From positions 1 to 64,000 of the forward strand of contig CAVFCI010000004.1 of the NCBI GenBank assembly GCA_963620985.1: a stretch of 64,000 bases of DNA, in the 5' to 3' direction. Position 1 is the stretch's first letter. Each line of letters starts with the position of its first letter. The DNA is from F23-B02 sp963620985 (GTDB lineage Bacteria > Bacillota > Clostridia > Oscillospirales > Oscillospiraceae). The notes beneath the pieces are model-generated. The model was not told where the DNA came from. It saw nothing but the letters and a program-made list of their open reading frames with translations, and did not search any database. Shown here piece by piece: positions 31,783-41,123 of this stretch. The position numbers and the translations under genes were made by a program.

Positions 31783-33378
31783 TTACAGATGCCGGAGCAT
31801 CTCGCTGCCCTTTTTGAACAGCCAGCGCAGCTCAAGAGCGGAGACAAGGGAGAAGAGCGCGCAGATAAGCCATACCGCCGCTGCCGTGCCGAGTTTTGCA
31901 GACAGCACATAGCAGCCGTAGCCGCCGAGCCCCGCGGCGATGTAGCCGACGAGCATCACGACGAGGATGCTGACGCTCTGCTTCACAACGGAGGTCTCGC
32001 TCTGCCAGTTGAGGTTCGGCTTTTCAAGCCCCACTATGAGGCCGAGGGCTGCGGTGAAGAGCGTGAAGACTGCCGGAAGCGCGAGGCAGGCCGCAGCCGT
32101 CAGAGCCTCGGGACGGAAAACGATGCAGACGCAGACCGAGCAGTACAGCGCAGGAACTGCCGTCAGTAGCATATGTAGCGCAAGCTTTGCCCGCAGAAGC
32201 TCCTGCGGACGCACGGGCAGAGACTGCGCTATCCACAGGCTCCTGCCCTCGAGCGAAACGGAGGGTGCGGTCAGATCGTTCATGGCGCACAAAAGGCACA
32301 CGGCAAAGCCCAGCAGCACGGCGCACAGTCCGTCCGGCAGGGGGAGCATGGAGGTAAAGTACAAAATGCTCTGCCTCTGGATGAGCAGAAGCGTGCCCGC
32401 TATGAGCAGCAGCGGCGTGCCGAGGGCGCAGTTGAGCATATATGTCGGGCTTGCCAGCAGCCGTGCGCTTTCCTTGAACAGGAGCGCCGAGCGGATGCTG
32501 CGCATTTTCGCCGTGCGCGAGCGGTATACGCGCTTTGAGGTCTTCTCGGAGGCGGTCGCTATCCTTATGAAGCTGCGCGAGAGGACAAAGCAGGCTGCTA
32601 TAAACAGTGCGCCCACAGCGAGCGTGAGATACAGCATCGAAAGCCAGCCGCCCTGCCCGCAGTCGCCGACGATGTACAGAGCATAGGCCGAGTCACGGAT
32701 CCTCTCGCCGATCACTGCGGCGTTTATTATGAGCTCCTGCAAATATTCGGAGAGGTTGAAAAAGAAAAAGTAGTAAAGCCCGAAGAAGGCGAGTGAGAGC
32801 AGGACAACGACGAGCGAGCGGTTTTTAAGGCGCACGCTCACGCGCGCGACCACCCAGCCGAGAATGCAGGAGAGCGTGAATACAAATATGCTCACGAGCA
32901 CCGTCAGCAGCAGGGAGCCGATAACGCCCGAAGCGGCGGGTCTTGCGACGATGAAATAGACGATATCCGCCGGAAGCATGACCACCGCGACGAACATGAG
33001 CCCCATGAGATACACGCCCGTAAGCCGCGAGGCGAGGATATACCGCGCCGGTATGGGCAGCGAGAGCATGAGGTCGTTGTCCTTGGCTTTGTACAGGCTC
33101 GAATAGGTGTTGAACACTCCGCCGAACACGCCCAGCAGCAGTGCCGTGAGCGTCATCAGGTCAAAATACAGCCAGTCGAGCTCCAGCCCGACCAGTGGCC
33201 TGCACAGAGTGTAGGACAGGTAGGTGAACATGCCGCCGATGACGACGATCATCAAAAGCGCGTACAGCGAAATGAGCAGTATGCTCGATGCCTTGGAGCG
33301 CGCAGTGCCCTTTTTGCGGTCGTAGAAAAAGCTGCTGTTGAGCTCGTACAGCTGCTTGCGGATGAGTATCTTCAGCAT
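31783..33378 (-). CDS. ABC transporter permease
   Basis: A 531-residue membrane protein with about twelve hydrophobic segments, roughly six in each half (34-60, 70-90, 125-205 and 320-525). It is the permease partner of the ATPase that overlaps its start by seven bases. Architecture matches ABC-2-like exporters with large fused permeases. The substrate is not inferable. Confidence 0.8.
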   Translation of the reverse strand: MLKILIRKQLYELNSSFFYDRKKGTARSKASSILLISLYALLMIVVIGGMFTYLSYTLCRPLVGLELDWLYFDLMTLTALLLGVFGGVFNTYSSLYKAKDNDLMLSLPIPARYILASRLTGVYLMGLMFVAVVMLPADIVYFIVARPAASGVIGSLLLTVLVSIFVFTLSCILGWVVARVSVRLKNRSLVVVLLSLAFFGLYYFFFFNLSEYLQELIINAAVIGERIRDSAYALYIVGDCGQGGWLSMLYLTLAVGALFIAACFVLSRSFIRIATASEKTSKRVYRSRTAKMRSIRSALLFKESARLLASPTYMLNCALGTPLLLIAGTLLLIQRQSILYFTSMLPLPDGLCAVLLGFAVCLLCAMNDLTAPSVSLEGRSLWIAQSLPVRPQELLRAKLALHMLLTAVPALYCSVCVCIVFRPEALTAAACLALPAVFTLFTAALGLIVGLEKPNLNWQSETSVVKQSVSILVVMLVGYIAAGLGGYGCYVLSAKLGTAAAVWLICALFSLVSALELRWLFKKGSEMLRHL

Positions 33379-34085
33379 GACACGTCCTCCAGCTCGAGGA
33401 ATACCTCCTCCAGACTGTCGTCGCCCTTGACCTCGGACATCGTGCCCGAGCGTATGAGCCTGCCGCCCTTTATGATGGCGACCTGATCGCAGAGCCTTTC
33501 GGCGACCTCAAGGACGTGGGTCGAGAAGAAGATAGCGCCGCCTGCGTCGCAGAGCTCGCGCATCATGCCCTTCAGGATGTGCGCGGCCTTCGGGTCAAGG
33601 CCGACGAAGGGCTCGTCCATGATGATGAGACGGGGGGAATGTATCCACGCCGAGATGATGGCAAGCTTCTGCTTCATGCCGTGCGAGTAGGCCGATACCG
33701 GCTGCGCAAGATCGTCCGTGAGCTCAAAGAGCGCGGCGTATTTTTCAATGCGCTCACGTCTGTCCTCGGGGCTCACGCCGAAGATATCGGCAATGAAATT
33801 GAGATACTTTATACCCGTCATGTACTCGTACAGGTCGGGATTATCGGGGATATAGGCAAAAAGCCTCTTGCAGGCAAGGGGGTCTTTCTTTATTGAAATG
33901 CCGTTTATAAGTATCTCGCCCTCGTCAAAGTCGAGGATGCCCGCAGCGGACTTGAGCGTCGTGGTCTTGCCCGCGCCGTTGTGGCCGATAAAGCCGTAGA
34001 TCGTGCCGGGCGCTATGTGCAGACTGAGATCGTCCACAGCCTTCTTCTCGCCGTAGCATTTTGTCAGCCCATTTATTTCAAGCAT
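33372..34085 (-). CDS. ABC transporter ATP-binding protein
   Basis: A 237-residue ABC ATPase with Walker A GHNGAGKTTT (about 34-43), the Q-loop region FAYIPDNPDLYEYMT, signature YSHGMKQKLAI (about 133), Walker B RLIIMDEPFVGLDP and the switch histidine in FFSTHVLE. AAGGAGG precedes ATG 34085. The type (one ATPase plus one large permease) suggests export of a lipid or peptide. Confidence 0.92.
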   Translation of the reverse strand: MLEINGLTKCYGEKKAVDDLSLHIAPGTIYGFIGHNGAGKTTTLKSAAGILDFDEGEILINGISIKKDPLACKRLFAYIPDNPDLYEYMTGIKYLNFIADIFGVSPEDRRERIEKYAALFELTDDLAQPVSAYSHGMKQKLAIISAWIHSPRLIIMDEPFVGLDPKAAHILKGMMRELCDAGGAIFFSTHVLEVAERLCDQVAIIKGGRLIRSGTMSEVKGDDSLEEVFLELEDVSC

Positions 34086-34113
34086 ATGCAGTAGCCTCCT
34101 TGGTGTTTGGTCA

Positions 34114-34147
34114 ACTATAGCATATAGTGATAAACCCGCCGCGTCAA
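34114..34147 (-). promoter_or_regulatory. Promoter and palindrome of the ABC operon
   Basis: Minus strand TTGACG (34147-34142), 17-bp spacer, TATGCT (34124-34119). The inverted repeat ACTATA-gca-TATAGT (34114-34128) covers the -10. It resembles the ACTATA...TATAGT operator of the thioesterase gene. Confidence 0.5.
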
Positions 34148-34190
34148 GGCGTTTATGACAAATTTATAACATACATGAGTAAGTTCTATG

Positions 34191-34226
34191 TAAAAAACGG
34201 TATGCATGTTCATAATGCATACCGTT
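34191..34226 (-). terminator. Terminator of the decarboxylase operon
   Basis: AACGGTATGCAT/ATGCATACCGTT stem with a TTTTTT tail on the minus strand. Confidence 0.8.
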
Positions 34227-34245
34227 TGGTTTGGTTTGAGCTTGC

Positions 34246-35469
34246 TCAGCCGCCGAATACGGAGAGCAGGAAGCCCGCCGCGATGGCAGAGCCGATAACG
34301 CCGGCGACGTTGGGTCCCATTGCGTGCATGAGCAGGAAGTTTGTCTTGTTGTACTTTCTGCCGACATCCTGAGAAACACGCGCTGCCATGGGAACTGCGG
34401 AAACGCCTGCAGAGCCGATGAGGGGATTGATCTTCTTGCCGGAGGTGTAGTACATGACAACGCCGCCGAAAAGACCGCCGATCGTGGAGATAGCAAAGGC
34501 GCACAGGCCGAGGATGATGATCTTTATCGTGTCCGCGCTCAGGAAGTTCTGAGCTACCATCGTCGCGCCGACGGAGGTGGCGAGGAAGATGGTGACGATG
34601 TTCATCAGCGCGTTCTGCGCGGTGTCCGACAGACGGTCGGTCACGCCGCACTCACGGAAGAGGTTGCCGAGCATCAGGCAGCCGATGAGCGGCGCGGTCG
34701 AGGGCAGAAGCAGGATAACGAAGGTCGCAACGACGATGGGGAAGATTATCTTCTCCGTCTTGGAGACCTCGCGTGCCTGCTCCATCTTAACCTCGCGCAT
34801 CTCCTTGGTGGTGCACAGCTTCATGAGAGGCGGCTGGATAAGCGGAATGAGCGCCATGTAGGAATACGCGGCGATCGCGATGGGTCCCAAAAGATGCGGG
34901 GCAAGCTTCGTTGTCAGGAATATGGCGGTCGGGCCGTCCGCGCCGCCGATGATGCCGATAGATGCGCCCTCGGGGCCGGTGAAGCCCAGCGCGATAGCGC
35001 CGAGGAAGGCAACGAACACGCCCAGCTGCGCCGATGCGCCCATGAGCAGGCTCTTGGGGTTTGCAAGCAGCGGGCCGAAGTCGGTCATCGCGCCGACTCC
35101 GAGGAAGATAAGCGAGGGGTAGATGCCGGCCTTTACGCCGATGTAGAAAAAGTCGAGCAGTCCGGCGTTGGACATCACATGGCCGTAGCTGTGATAATAG
35201 GGGCTTGCCTCGTCGAGGAAGGCCTCCCACAGCTCGGGGTGATACAGCGCGTTCTCGCCCATGCCGATGAAGTAGCTCAGGTTTGTCAGCAGGCAGCCGA
35301 AGGCTATGCCGCACAGGAGCAGGGGCTCGAACTTCTTGACTATGCCGAGGTACAGCAGCACGAAGGCAATGATTATCATGACGAGGTTTTTCCAGCCGCC
35401 GTCGGTCGTGAAGAATGCGGCGAAGCCGGATTCCAGCGCGAGCTTCTGGAGAGTACCGAGAATGTCCAT
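34246..35469 (-). CDS. oadB: Na+-pumping decarboxylase beta subunit
   Basis: A 407-residue polytopic membrane protein of the OadB/GcdB/MmdB family. It couples decarboxylation of the carboxybiotin carrier to Na+ export. The conserved GIIGGADGPTAIFLT segment near residue 175, with the Na+-binding aspartate, and SVGATMVAQNFL and GNxS-like loops near the C-terminus are visible. Last gene of the operon oadA-oadG-biotin carrier-oadB. Confidence 0.92.
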   Translation of the reverse strand: MDILGTLQKLALESGFAAFFTTDGGWKNLVMIIIAFVLLYLGIVKKFEPLLLCGIAFGCLLTNLSYFIGMGENALYHPELWEAFLDEASPYYHSYGHVMSNAGLLDFFYIGVKAGIYPSLIFLGVGAMTDFGPLLANPKSLLMGASAQLGVFVAFLGAIALGFTGPEGASIGIIGGADGPTAIFLTTKLAPHLLGPIAIAAYSYMALIPLIQPPLMKLCTTKEMREVKMEQAREVSKTEKIIFPIVVATFVILLLPSTAPLIGCLMLGNLFRECGVTDRLSDTAQNALMNIVTIFLATSVGATMVAQNFLSADTIKIIILGLCAFAISTIGGLFGGVVMYYTSGKKINPLIGSAGVSAVPMAARVSQDVGRKYNKTNFLLMHAMGPNVAGVIGSAIAAGFLLSVFGG

Positions 35470-35480
35470 CCCTTACCTCC

Positions 35481-35885
35481 TTACGCTATGACGACAAGAG
35501 GAGCACCGGTCTCGACTACTGCGCCCTTTGCCGCAACGATCTGAGCGACGGTGCCGGACTTGGTGGCGACGATCTCGTTTTCCATTTTCATTGCCTCGAG
35601 GATGAGCAGCACGTCGCCCTCCTCGACCCTCTGACCCTGCGCGACATTTATCTTGAGAATGTTGCCGGGCATGGGGCTCTTTACGACCTCGCCGGCGACG
35701 AGAGCCGCGCCTGCGGGTGCTGCGGGAGCTGCCGTGACGGGTGCAGCTGCGGGAGCGGGAGCCGCGGCGGCAGCGGGTGCGGGAGCTGCGGGGGCGTATG
35801 CCTCATACTCGTCAACGAGCATGGCCTTGCCCTCCTCGACCTCGACCTCGTAGGTCTTATTATTTAAGGTTACCTTATATTTCAT
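35481..35885 (-). CDS. Biotin carrier protein of Na+-pumping decarboxylase
   Basis: A 134-residue biotinyl domain protein. A short N-terminal strand region is followed by a flexible Ala/Pro linker (about 30-60) and a biotinyl domain with the acceptor lysine in LEAMKMENEIV. It replaces the C-terminal biotin domain absent from the alpha subunit here. Its start overlaps the end of the gamma gene. Confidence 0.9.
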   Translation of the reverse strand: MKYKVTLNNKTYEVEVEEGKAMLVDEYEAYAPAAPAPAAAAAPAPAAAPVTAAPAAPAGAALVAGEVVKSPMPGNILKINVAQGQRVEEGDVLLILEAMKMENEIVATKSGTVAQIVAAKGAVVETGAPLVVIA

Positions 35886-36222
35886 CTTCCTTGACCTCCT
35901 TGATTGAAATAAAGCGGAGCTCGTTGACGGGCTTGCCGAGAGTGTCCGCGACTATGGCCATTACCATGGCTGCATCTCTGGGATCGGTGTCGTAGAGTTT
36001 GAGCTCACCGGCAGAGCCGGGCGCTTCCGGAATAACGGGCGCGGGAGCGGGAGCTGCGGGCACGGGGGCGGCGGTCTTCGTCTTGCCTGCGTGGCCGACC
36101 ATGATCCTGCCCATTATCATAACGACCCACATGAGAAGCACGAGGCCGAAGAAAACAACGATATAGCCCAAAAGCGCTGCCAGCGCGGCATCGCCGAAGG
36201 AAATGTGTATCAGATCAGTCAT
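35875..36222 (-). CDS. oadG: Na+-pumping decarboxylase gamma subunit (OadG-like)
   Basis: A 115-residue protein with one N-terminal membrane helix (about 10-40), an Ala/Pro linker and a C-terminal soluble strand-helix part (YDTDPRDAAMVMAIVADTLG). This is the OadG layout: it anchors the carboxyltransferase to the membrane beta subunit. Confidence 0.82.
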   Translation of the reverse strand: MTDLIHISFGDAALAALLGYIVVFFGLVLLMWVVMIMGRIMVGHAGKTKTAAPVPAAPAPAPVIPEAPGSAGELKLYDTDPRDAAMVMAIVADTLGKPVNELRFISIKEVKEDEI

Positions 36223-36235
36223 CGTCTAAACCTCC

Positions 36236-37618
36236 TCAGGCTTCGGTGATGGTGTAGCGAACGATCTTTTCCTCGGCCTCGCGGCGCTTTTCAAAGAAAT
36301 TCTCCGCGACCTGCGGGAAGGCGATGTAGCTGAGCACGTCCTCCTCGCACCTTGCTGTATCGCCGAGGTATGCCGCCGCCTTTTCGTAGGTGTCGGTCGG
36401 GAGCGTGTCGGCGTAGCGGCCCTCGATGGGCTTTTCGCCGCCGAGGATCTTTGCGCGCACTGCCTCGTCGATGGGAGCGGGCGTTCTGCCGTATTCGCCG
36501 CGGCAGTAGGCCTTGATCTCCGCGCCGACATTCTTGTAGCGCTCGCCCGCGAGCACGTTCTGCACCGCCTGCGAGCCGACGAGCTGGCTGGTCGGGGTGA
36601 CGAGCGGGGGATAGCCCATGTCCTTGCGCACACGCGGCGTTTCGATGAGCGCCTCCTCGAACTTGTCCAGCGCGTTCATCATCTTCAGCTGGCTGAGCAG
36701 GTTCGAGAGCATGCCGCCGGGTATCTGATAGGTCAGGCACTGGGTGTCGGTGCTCATGGAGATGGGGTTGAGAGTGCCGTCGGCGAGGTAGTCGTTGCGG
36801 ATGGGCTTGAAGTAGTTTGCCATTTCTATGAGTATCTTCTCGTCGAGCGCAACGTCGTAGCCGAGCTCACGCAGCGCATAGAACAGCGTCTCGGTAGCGG
36901 GCTGCGAAGTGCCGCCGGAGAAGGGGGATATCGCGGTGTCGATAACGTCGGCTCCGGCCTCGATGCCCTTGAGATAGGTCATGAAGGCAAGACCCGTGGT
37001 GCAGTGCGTGTGCAGAACGACGGGAAGATCCACCGCGTCCTTTATGCCGGAAACGAGGTCGTATGCGCTCTGCGGGGTCATGATGCCTGCCATGTCCTTG
37101 ATGCATATGGAGCTTACGCCCATCTTTTCGAGCTCCTTTACCATCTCGACGAACTTTGCCGTCGTGTGAACGGGGCTCGTGGTGTAGGAAATGGTGCCCG
37201 AGGCCATTGCGCCCTGCTTTACGGTCTCTTCGATGGCGACCTTGAGGTTATCGGTGTCGTTGAGCGCGTCGAAGATGCGGATGATGTCGATGCCGTTTTT
37301 GACCGAGGCGCGCACGAAGCGGCGCACGACATCGTCGGGATAATGCTTGTAGCCGAGGATGTTCTGTCCGCGCAGGAGCATCTGGAGCTTGGTGTTGGGC
37401 ATCTTGGCGCGGATCTTGCGCAGACGCTCCCACGGATCCTCGCCGAGAAAGCGCAGGCAGACATCGAAGGTAGCGCCGCCCCAGCATTCTACGGAGTAGA
37501 ATCCGGCCTTGTCCATCTTTTCAAGGATGGGCTCGAATTTGTCGTAGGGAAGCCTTGTCGCAATAAGTGACTGGTTCGCGTCACGAAGCACGGTTTCCGT
37601 AAACTGTACTTTCTTCAT
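36236..37618 (-). CDS. oadA: Oxaloacetate decarboxylase alpha subunit (carboxyltransferase)
   Basis: A 460-residue carboxyltransferase of the 5S/OadA/PycB family. It shows FTETVLRDANQSLIATRL, ECWGGATFDVCLRFL, the metal and carbamyl-lysine region ICIKDMAGIMTPQSA (about 180) and HTHCTTGLAF. It stops after the conserved PYC_OADA domain and has no C-terminal biotin domain. The pumped substrate is probably oxaloacetate, but pyruvate or another acid cannot be excluded. ATG 37618 has GGGAGG; an AT-rich promoter (TTGCAA and TATAGA, about 37655-37680) precedes it. Confidence 0.88.
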   Translation of the reverse strand: MKKVQFTETVLRDANQSLIATRLPYDKFEPILEKMDKAGFYSVECWGGATFDVCLRFLGEDPWERLRKIRAKMPNTKLQMLLRGQNILGYKHYPDDVVRRFVRASVKNGIDIIRIFDALNDTDNLKVAIEETVKQGAMASGTISYTTSPVHTTAKFVEMVKELEKMGVSSICIKDMAGIMTPQSAYDLVSGIKDAVDLPVVLHTHCTTGLAFMTYLKGIEAGADVIDTAISPFSGGTSQPATETLFYALRELGYDVALDEKILIEMANYFKPIRNDYLADGTLNPISMSTDTQCLTYQIPGGMLSNLLSQLKMMNALDKFEEALIETPRVRKDMGYPPLVTPTSQLVGSQAVQNVLAGERYKNVGAEIKAYCRGEYGRTPAPIDEAVRAKILGGEKPIEGRYADTLPTDTYEKAAAYLGDTARCEEDVLSYIAFPQVAENFFEKRREAEEKIVRYTITEA

Positions 37619-37718
37619 GTTTTCCTCCCGAATTTCAAAAATTATTAACACTCTATAGTATAGTATAAATTTTTTGCAAATTCTACACTTATTTTAGGCA
37701 AATTTATAACAATCAGAG

Positions 37719-37756
37719 TAAAAAAGCGGAGGCAGCCAATCAGGCTGCCTCCGCTT
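37719..37756 (-). terminator. Terminator of the PBP1A-linked small gene
   Basis: A 14-bp stem AAGCGGAGGCAGCC/GGCTGCCTCCGCTT with a TTTTTTA tail on the minus strand. Confidence 0.85.
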
Positions 37757-37771
37757 GGGGAAAATATTCGC

Positions 37772-38056
37772 TTATTTCGAGGCCAGAGCCCTGTCGAGCC
37801 AGACGCTTGCAACGTCCATGGCCGCCCAGAAGCCGTCCTTCTCGCTTTTCTTGACTATGCGGTCGCGGGATTTGACGGAGGGGTCTGTGAGCTGGAGCTG
37901 GACGGATACCTTCGTGGCGACGTCGAGATCCTTGACCTTCTTCGTGTCCATGATCTGGAGCATGATGATGTATTTGTCGGCCATGCTGCCGTAATAGATT
38001 ATGTTTCCTGCGCGCTGCAGGGGATGTCCCTTGTATTCAAGCGTTTTGTTTGCCAA
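37772..38056 (-). CDS. Conserved small protein of unknown function
   Basis: A 94-residue soluble protein, predicted alpha/beta, starting MANKTLEYKGHPLQRAGN and containing YIIMLQIMDTKKVKDLDVA. There is no signal peptide or known motif. It follows the PBP1A gene closely on the same strand and precedes a strong terminator, so it may be co-transcribed with it. I do not recognise the family. Confidence 0.7.
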   Translation of the reverse strand: MANKTLEYKGHPLQRAGNIIYYGSMADKYIIMLQIMDTKKVKDLDVATKVSVQLQLTDPSVKSRDRIVKKSEKDGFWAAMDVASVWLDRALASK

Positions 38057-38076
38057 AGCTGTTCCTCCTTGTCTGC

Positions 38077-40218
38077 TCAGAAGAGATCGCGGAAGTTGGC
38101 GAACACATCGTCGAGACCGCCGCCTCCGTTATTGTTGTTCTCTTCCTCCTGCTTCTTCTGCTCTTCTTCCTGCTTCTTCTTTTCTTCCTCTTCCTTCTGC
38201 TTCTTCTCATCCTCGGTCAGAGCCTGCTCTTCAAGCTCCTCGCGTGTTCCGAAGATGCCGGTCGGCGCGCCGCCGGTGGACATGTTGAAGTCCTTGTATG
38301 CGAGATCGGCGTGGACAGAGGACATGACCTTCTGCCATATGGTAACGGCGGGGTTGCCGCTGAAGGCCATATATTCGGGCGTGTCGTAGCCCGTCCAGAC
38401 CGCGCAGGTGTAATACGGCGTGTAGCCGCAGAACCAGCGGTCGTAGTTTGCCGTCGTGGTGCCGGTCTTGCCGGCGACGGGCATGTTGCTCAGGCGCGAG
38501 GCCGAGCCCGTGCCGTTCGTGGCGGCGTTATTGAGCATATAGGTCATGGTGCGCGCAGTCTCCTGCGAGAAGGCCTGAATGGTCTCGGGCTGATTGTCGA
38601 GAACTATCTTGCCGGTGCGGTCTTTGACCATGGTGTAGGTACGCGAGTAGGTGAAGGTGCCGTCGTTTGCAAGGGCGGTGTAGGCCTGCGCCATCTCGCG
38701 CACGGTGATGCCGTAGCTCGGCTGGCCGAGCGCCATTGCCGCGTAGTCGGCATCTGCGTCTATCAGGCTCGTAACGCCGAGGCGCGAGCGCAGAAACTCC
38801 AGCGACGTGGAGGGGGTCAGCTTATCGACGATCTGCGCGGCAACGGTGTTTTTAGACTGCTGGAGCGCATAGCTTATCGTGATAACGCCGCTGTAGGTGT
38901 TCGGCGAGTTTTTCGGATACCATGAGGTGTGCGCAAGCTGAACGTGCGTCTCGTCCGCGTCGAGCACGAGCGTCGAGGGGCTTATGAGCCCGTATTCCAC
39001 CGCAGGCCCGTAGACAGACAGCGGCTTAATGGACGATCCGGGCGGGCGCGTGGTGTCGGTAGCTCTGTTCAGACCGTAGTTGATGGTCTTCTCGCCCGTG
39101 CCGCCGCACAGCGCCTTTATCTCGCCGGTGGTCTGGTCGATGATGACTATCGCGCTCTGAAGCTGCGACTTTGAGCCGTTATAAGCCTGCGGCAGCTCCT
39201 CGAGATTTGTGTATATCGCGTCAACCTTGGCCTGAATGTCGGTGTCGATGCAGGCGTATATCTCATAGCCCGCGTTGTGCACCAACTGGCTTGCGGCCTT
39301 GCGGCTGATGCCCTTGGCCTCGGCAAGGTCTGTGATAACGTCGGAAATGACGACCTCCTCGTAATAGCTGTAGGTCGAGGAGCTGGGGGAGTTTTCGCTG
39401 CGGACAAATTCGAGCTCCTCGGCCTTGGCCGCCTCATACTCGTCCTTTTCAAGATAGCCCTGCTTATACATCTCGCGCAGGACGTTCTCCTGACGCTCCT
39501 TGTTGTTCTCAACGCTGTAGAACGGGTCGTAATACGTCGGCAGGTTCGTTATGCCGACGATGGACGCGGCCTCGGCAACGTCAAGATCCTTTGCGTCCTT
39601 GCCGAAATAGGTCTGCGCCGCAGTCTGGATGCCGTAGCAGCCCTCGCCGAAGTAAACGGCGTTGAGATAATACTCAAGGATCTCCTCCTTGTCGTAGTTC
39701 TTCTCAAGCTCGAGCGCCTGGAATATCTCCAGAAGCTTGCGCTGCACGGTTATATCGTCCTGCTGGGTGAGGTTTTTTATAAGCTGCTGCGTTATCGTCG
39801 AGCCGCCGAAGGTCGAGCCGCCGGTGAACATGTTCAGCGCCGCGTGCGCCGTTCTGAACCAGTCAACGCCCTTGTGCGTGTAAAAGCGCTTGTCCTCGAT
39901 GGCGATGAGCGCCTTCTTCAGATGGTCGGGGATATCGTCGCCGTCCACCCATATGCGGTTTTCGCTGCTTTTAACGGTCGTCAGCTTCTGATAATCGCCG
40001 TTTGAATCCTGATAATAGATAATGCTCGACTGATTGAGCGTGAAATCATTGAGATCAAGGTCGAGACTCGGCGTGATGCAGGTCTTCACATAAAATGCGA
40101 AAATGCACACGAAGATAAGCCCCGTCACAACGCCGATGAGCAGGATCGTTCCGATCACGCCCATGATGCGGCCAAACGCGCTGCCGCGCTTTTCGGCGGG
40201 CTCTCTGGCAATATCCAT
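38077..40218 (-). CDS. Class A penicillin-binding protein (PBP1A)
   Basis: A 713-residue bifunctional peptidoglycan synthase. One membrane anchor (about 20-45) precedes a GT51 glycosyltransferase domain with EDKRFYTHKG and GGSTITQQLIKN (about 105-145). The transpeptidase domain has SSIKPL (catalytic SxxK), SKN and VAGKTGTT. The tail of about 55 residues is a lysine/glutamate-rich coil, then an Asn/Gly stretch and FANFRDLF. The ATG at 40218 is 12 bases after AGGAGG; a GTG or TTG just upstream is also possible. Weak promoter signals (TATAAT near 40268) lie upstream. Confidence 0.92.
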   Translation of the reverse strand: MDIAREPAEKRGSAFGRIMGVIGTILLIGVVTGLIFVCIFAFYVKTCITPSLDLDLNDFTLNQSSIIYYQDSNGDYQKLTTVKSSENRIWVDGDDIPDHLKKALIAIEDKRFYTHKGVDWFRTAHAALNMFTGGSTFGGSTITQQLIKNLTQQDDITVQRKLLEIFQALELEKNYDKEEILEYYLNAVYFGEGCYGIQTAAQTYFGKDAKDLDVAEAASIVGITNLPTYYDPFYSVENNKERQENVLREMYKQGYLEKDEYEAAKAEELEFVRSENSPSSSTYSYYEEVVISDVITDLAEAKGISRKAASQLVHNAGYEIYACIDTDIQAKVDAIYTNLEELPQAYNGSKSQLQSAIVIIDQTTGEIKALCGGTGEKTINYGLNRATDTTRPPGSSIKPLSVYGPAVEYGLISPSTLVLDADETHVQLAHTSWYPKNSPNTYSGVITISYALQQSKNTVAAQIVDKLTPSTSLEFLRSRLGVTSLIDADADYAAMALGQPSYGITVREMAQAYTALANDGTFTYSRTYTMVKDRTGKIVLDNQPETIQAFSQETARTMTYMLNNAATNGTGSASRLSNMPVAGKTGTTTANYDRWFCGYTPYYTCAVWTGYDTPEYMAFSGNPAVTIWQKVMSSVHADLAYKDFNMSTGGAPTGIFGTREELEEQALTEDEKKQKEEEEKKKQEEEQKKQEEENNNNGGGGLDDVFANFRDLF

Positions 40219-40418
40219 TTTCAGCAACACCTCCTTGCGAGTGTCAAAGTCAAATGAACAATGTATTATAAATAGTAAGCATAGTAGGCTAATTTTATCT
40301 GAATTATCATTATATCATGTTATGTCAAGCAGGGGTGTATAATTTGTAAAGTTTCGCGTTTAAAAGTATTTGTTTTCGGAGAATATGGGGATAATACGAA
40401 ATAAAGGAGATGAAGCGA

Positions 40419-40739
40419 TTGAAAAATACGTTCAAAAAGCTTGCGCTGTGCGTCTGCGCGGCGCTGGCAGTTATAATGTGCATCGCGGCGGCCGGCAGCA
40501 TGGGCACGGAAAGCGCCGTGCCGGTGCAGAGCGTGAGCACGGCAGGCAGCTCCGGCTACTGCCTGCGCGACTGGCAGGGCTACGTCGCCGTTTTCGAGGA
40601 CGGGGGCGAAGCTCCGAGCGCAATGACCGATATTCAGACCGGCACGCTCAACCTCGTTGACAGGGAAAAGCTGCGCTCGGGCATCAAGGCTGCAACGCGG
40701 GAGGAGCTTCTGTCGCTGCTTGAAGACTTTAGCTCTTGA
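40419..40739 (+). CDS. BofC C-terminal domain-like secreted protein
   Basis: About 106 residues with an N-terminal signal/anchor (KKLALCVCAALAVIMCIAAA) and a C-terminal domain YCLRDWQGYVAVFE...DREKLRSGI...EELLSLLEDF. This matches the small BofC-like domain of many Clostridia. AAAGGAG abuts the ATG at 40410, so the TTG nine bases downstream (40419) is better spaced and chosen. It is divergent from PBP1A. A link to sporulation signalling is known for Bacillus BofC but not shown here. Confidence 0.65.
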   Translation: MKNTFKKLALCVCAALAVIMCIAAAGSMGTESAVPVQSVSTAGSSGYCLRDWQGYVAVFEDGGEAPSAMTDIQTGTLNLVDREKLRSGIKAATREELLSLLEDFSS

Positions 40740-40793
40740 TTTATGCGCCGGTGTGGGGTAAAATAGAAGCACCACGACACAGGAGGAAATAAC

Positions 40794-41081
40794 ATGAGCG
40801 AAGCATTCGGCAATGACTTTATCACTATAATAGATGATGATGGCAATGAATTCAACCTTGAGCTGCTCGATACCATAGACTATAACGGCGAGACCTTTTC
40901 CGCCTTCCTGCCCGCGGATATGGACGAGGACGATCCCGATTACGGCCTTATCCTGCTGAGCGTTACCGAGGATGAAAACGGCGATGAGCTGTTTGAATCC
41001 ATCGACGACGACGCAAAGCTCGAGGAGGTACATCAGATGTTCATGACCATCTTCGAGGCCGAGGACGGAGACGAGGAATAA
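40794..41081 (+). CDS. DUF1292 domain-containing protein
   Basis: A 95-residue very acidic protein (net charge strongly negative) with the DUF1292 pattern DFITIIDDDGNEFNLELLDTI...FSAFLPAD...ILLSVTEDENGDELFESI. Proteins of this family are widespread in Firmicutes and uncharacterised. AGGAGGAAAT lies before ATG 40794. The 6S RNA follows. Confidence 0.82.
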   Translation: MSEAFGNDFITIIDDDGNEFNLELLDTIDYNGETFSAFLPADMDEDDPDYGLILLSVTEDENGDELFESIDDDAKLEEVHQMFMTIFEAEDGDEE

Positions 41082-41123
41082 GACGTAAGAACCTCTCATA
41101 TGTTCCGTAATATATGATGAATA

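Noticed and set aside
40794..41081. Possible antitoxin or phage-border gene because of its acidity and place beside the island
   Set aside because: The pattern fits the chromosomal DUF1292 family, and no toxin partner is adjacent.
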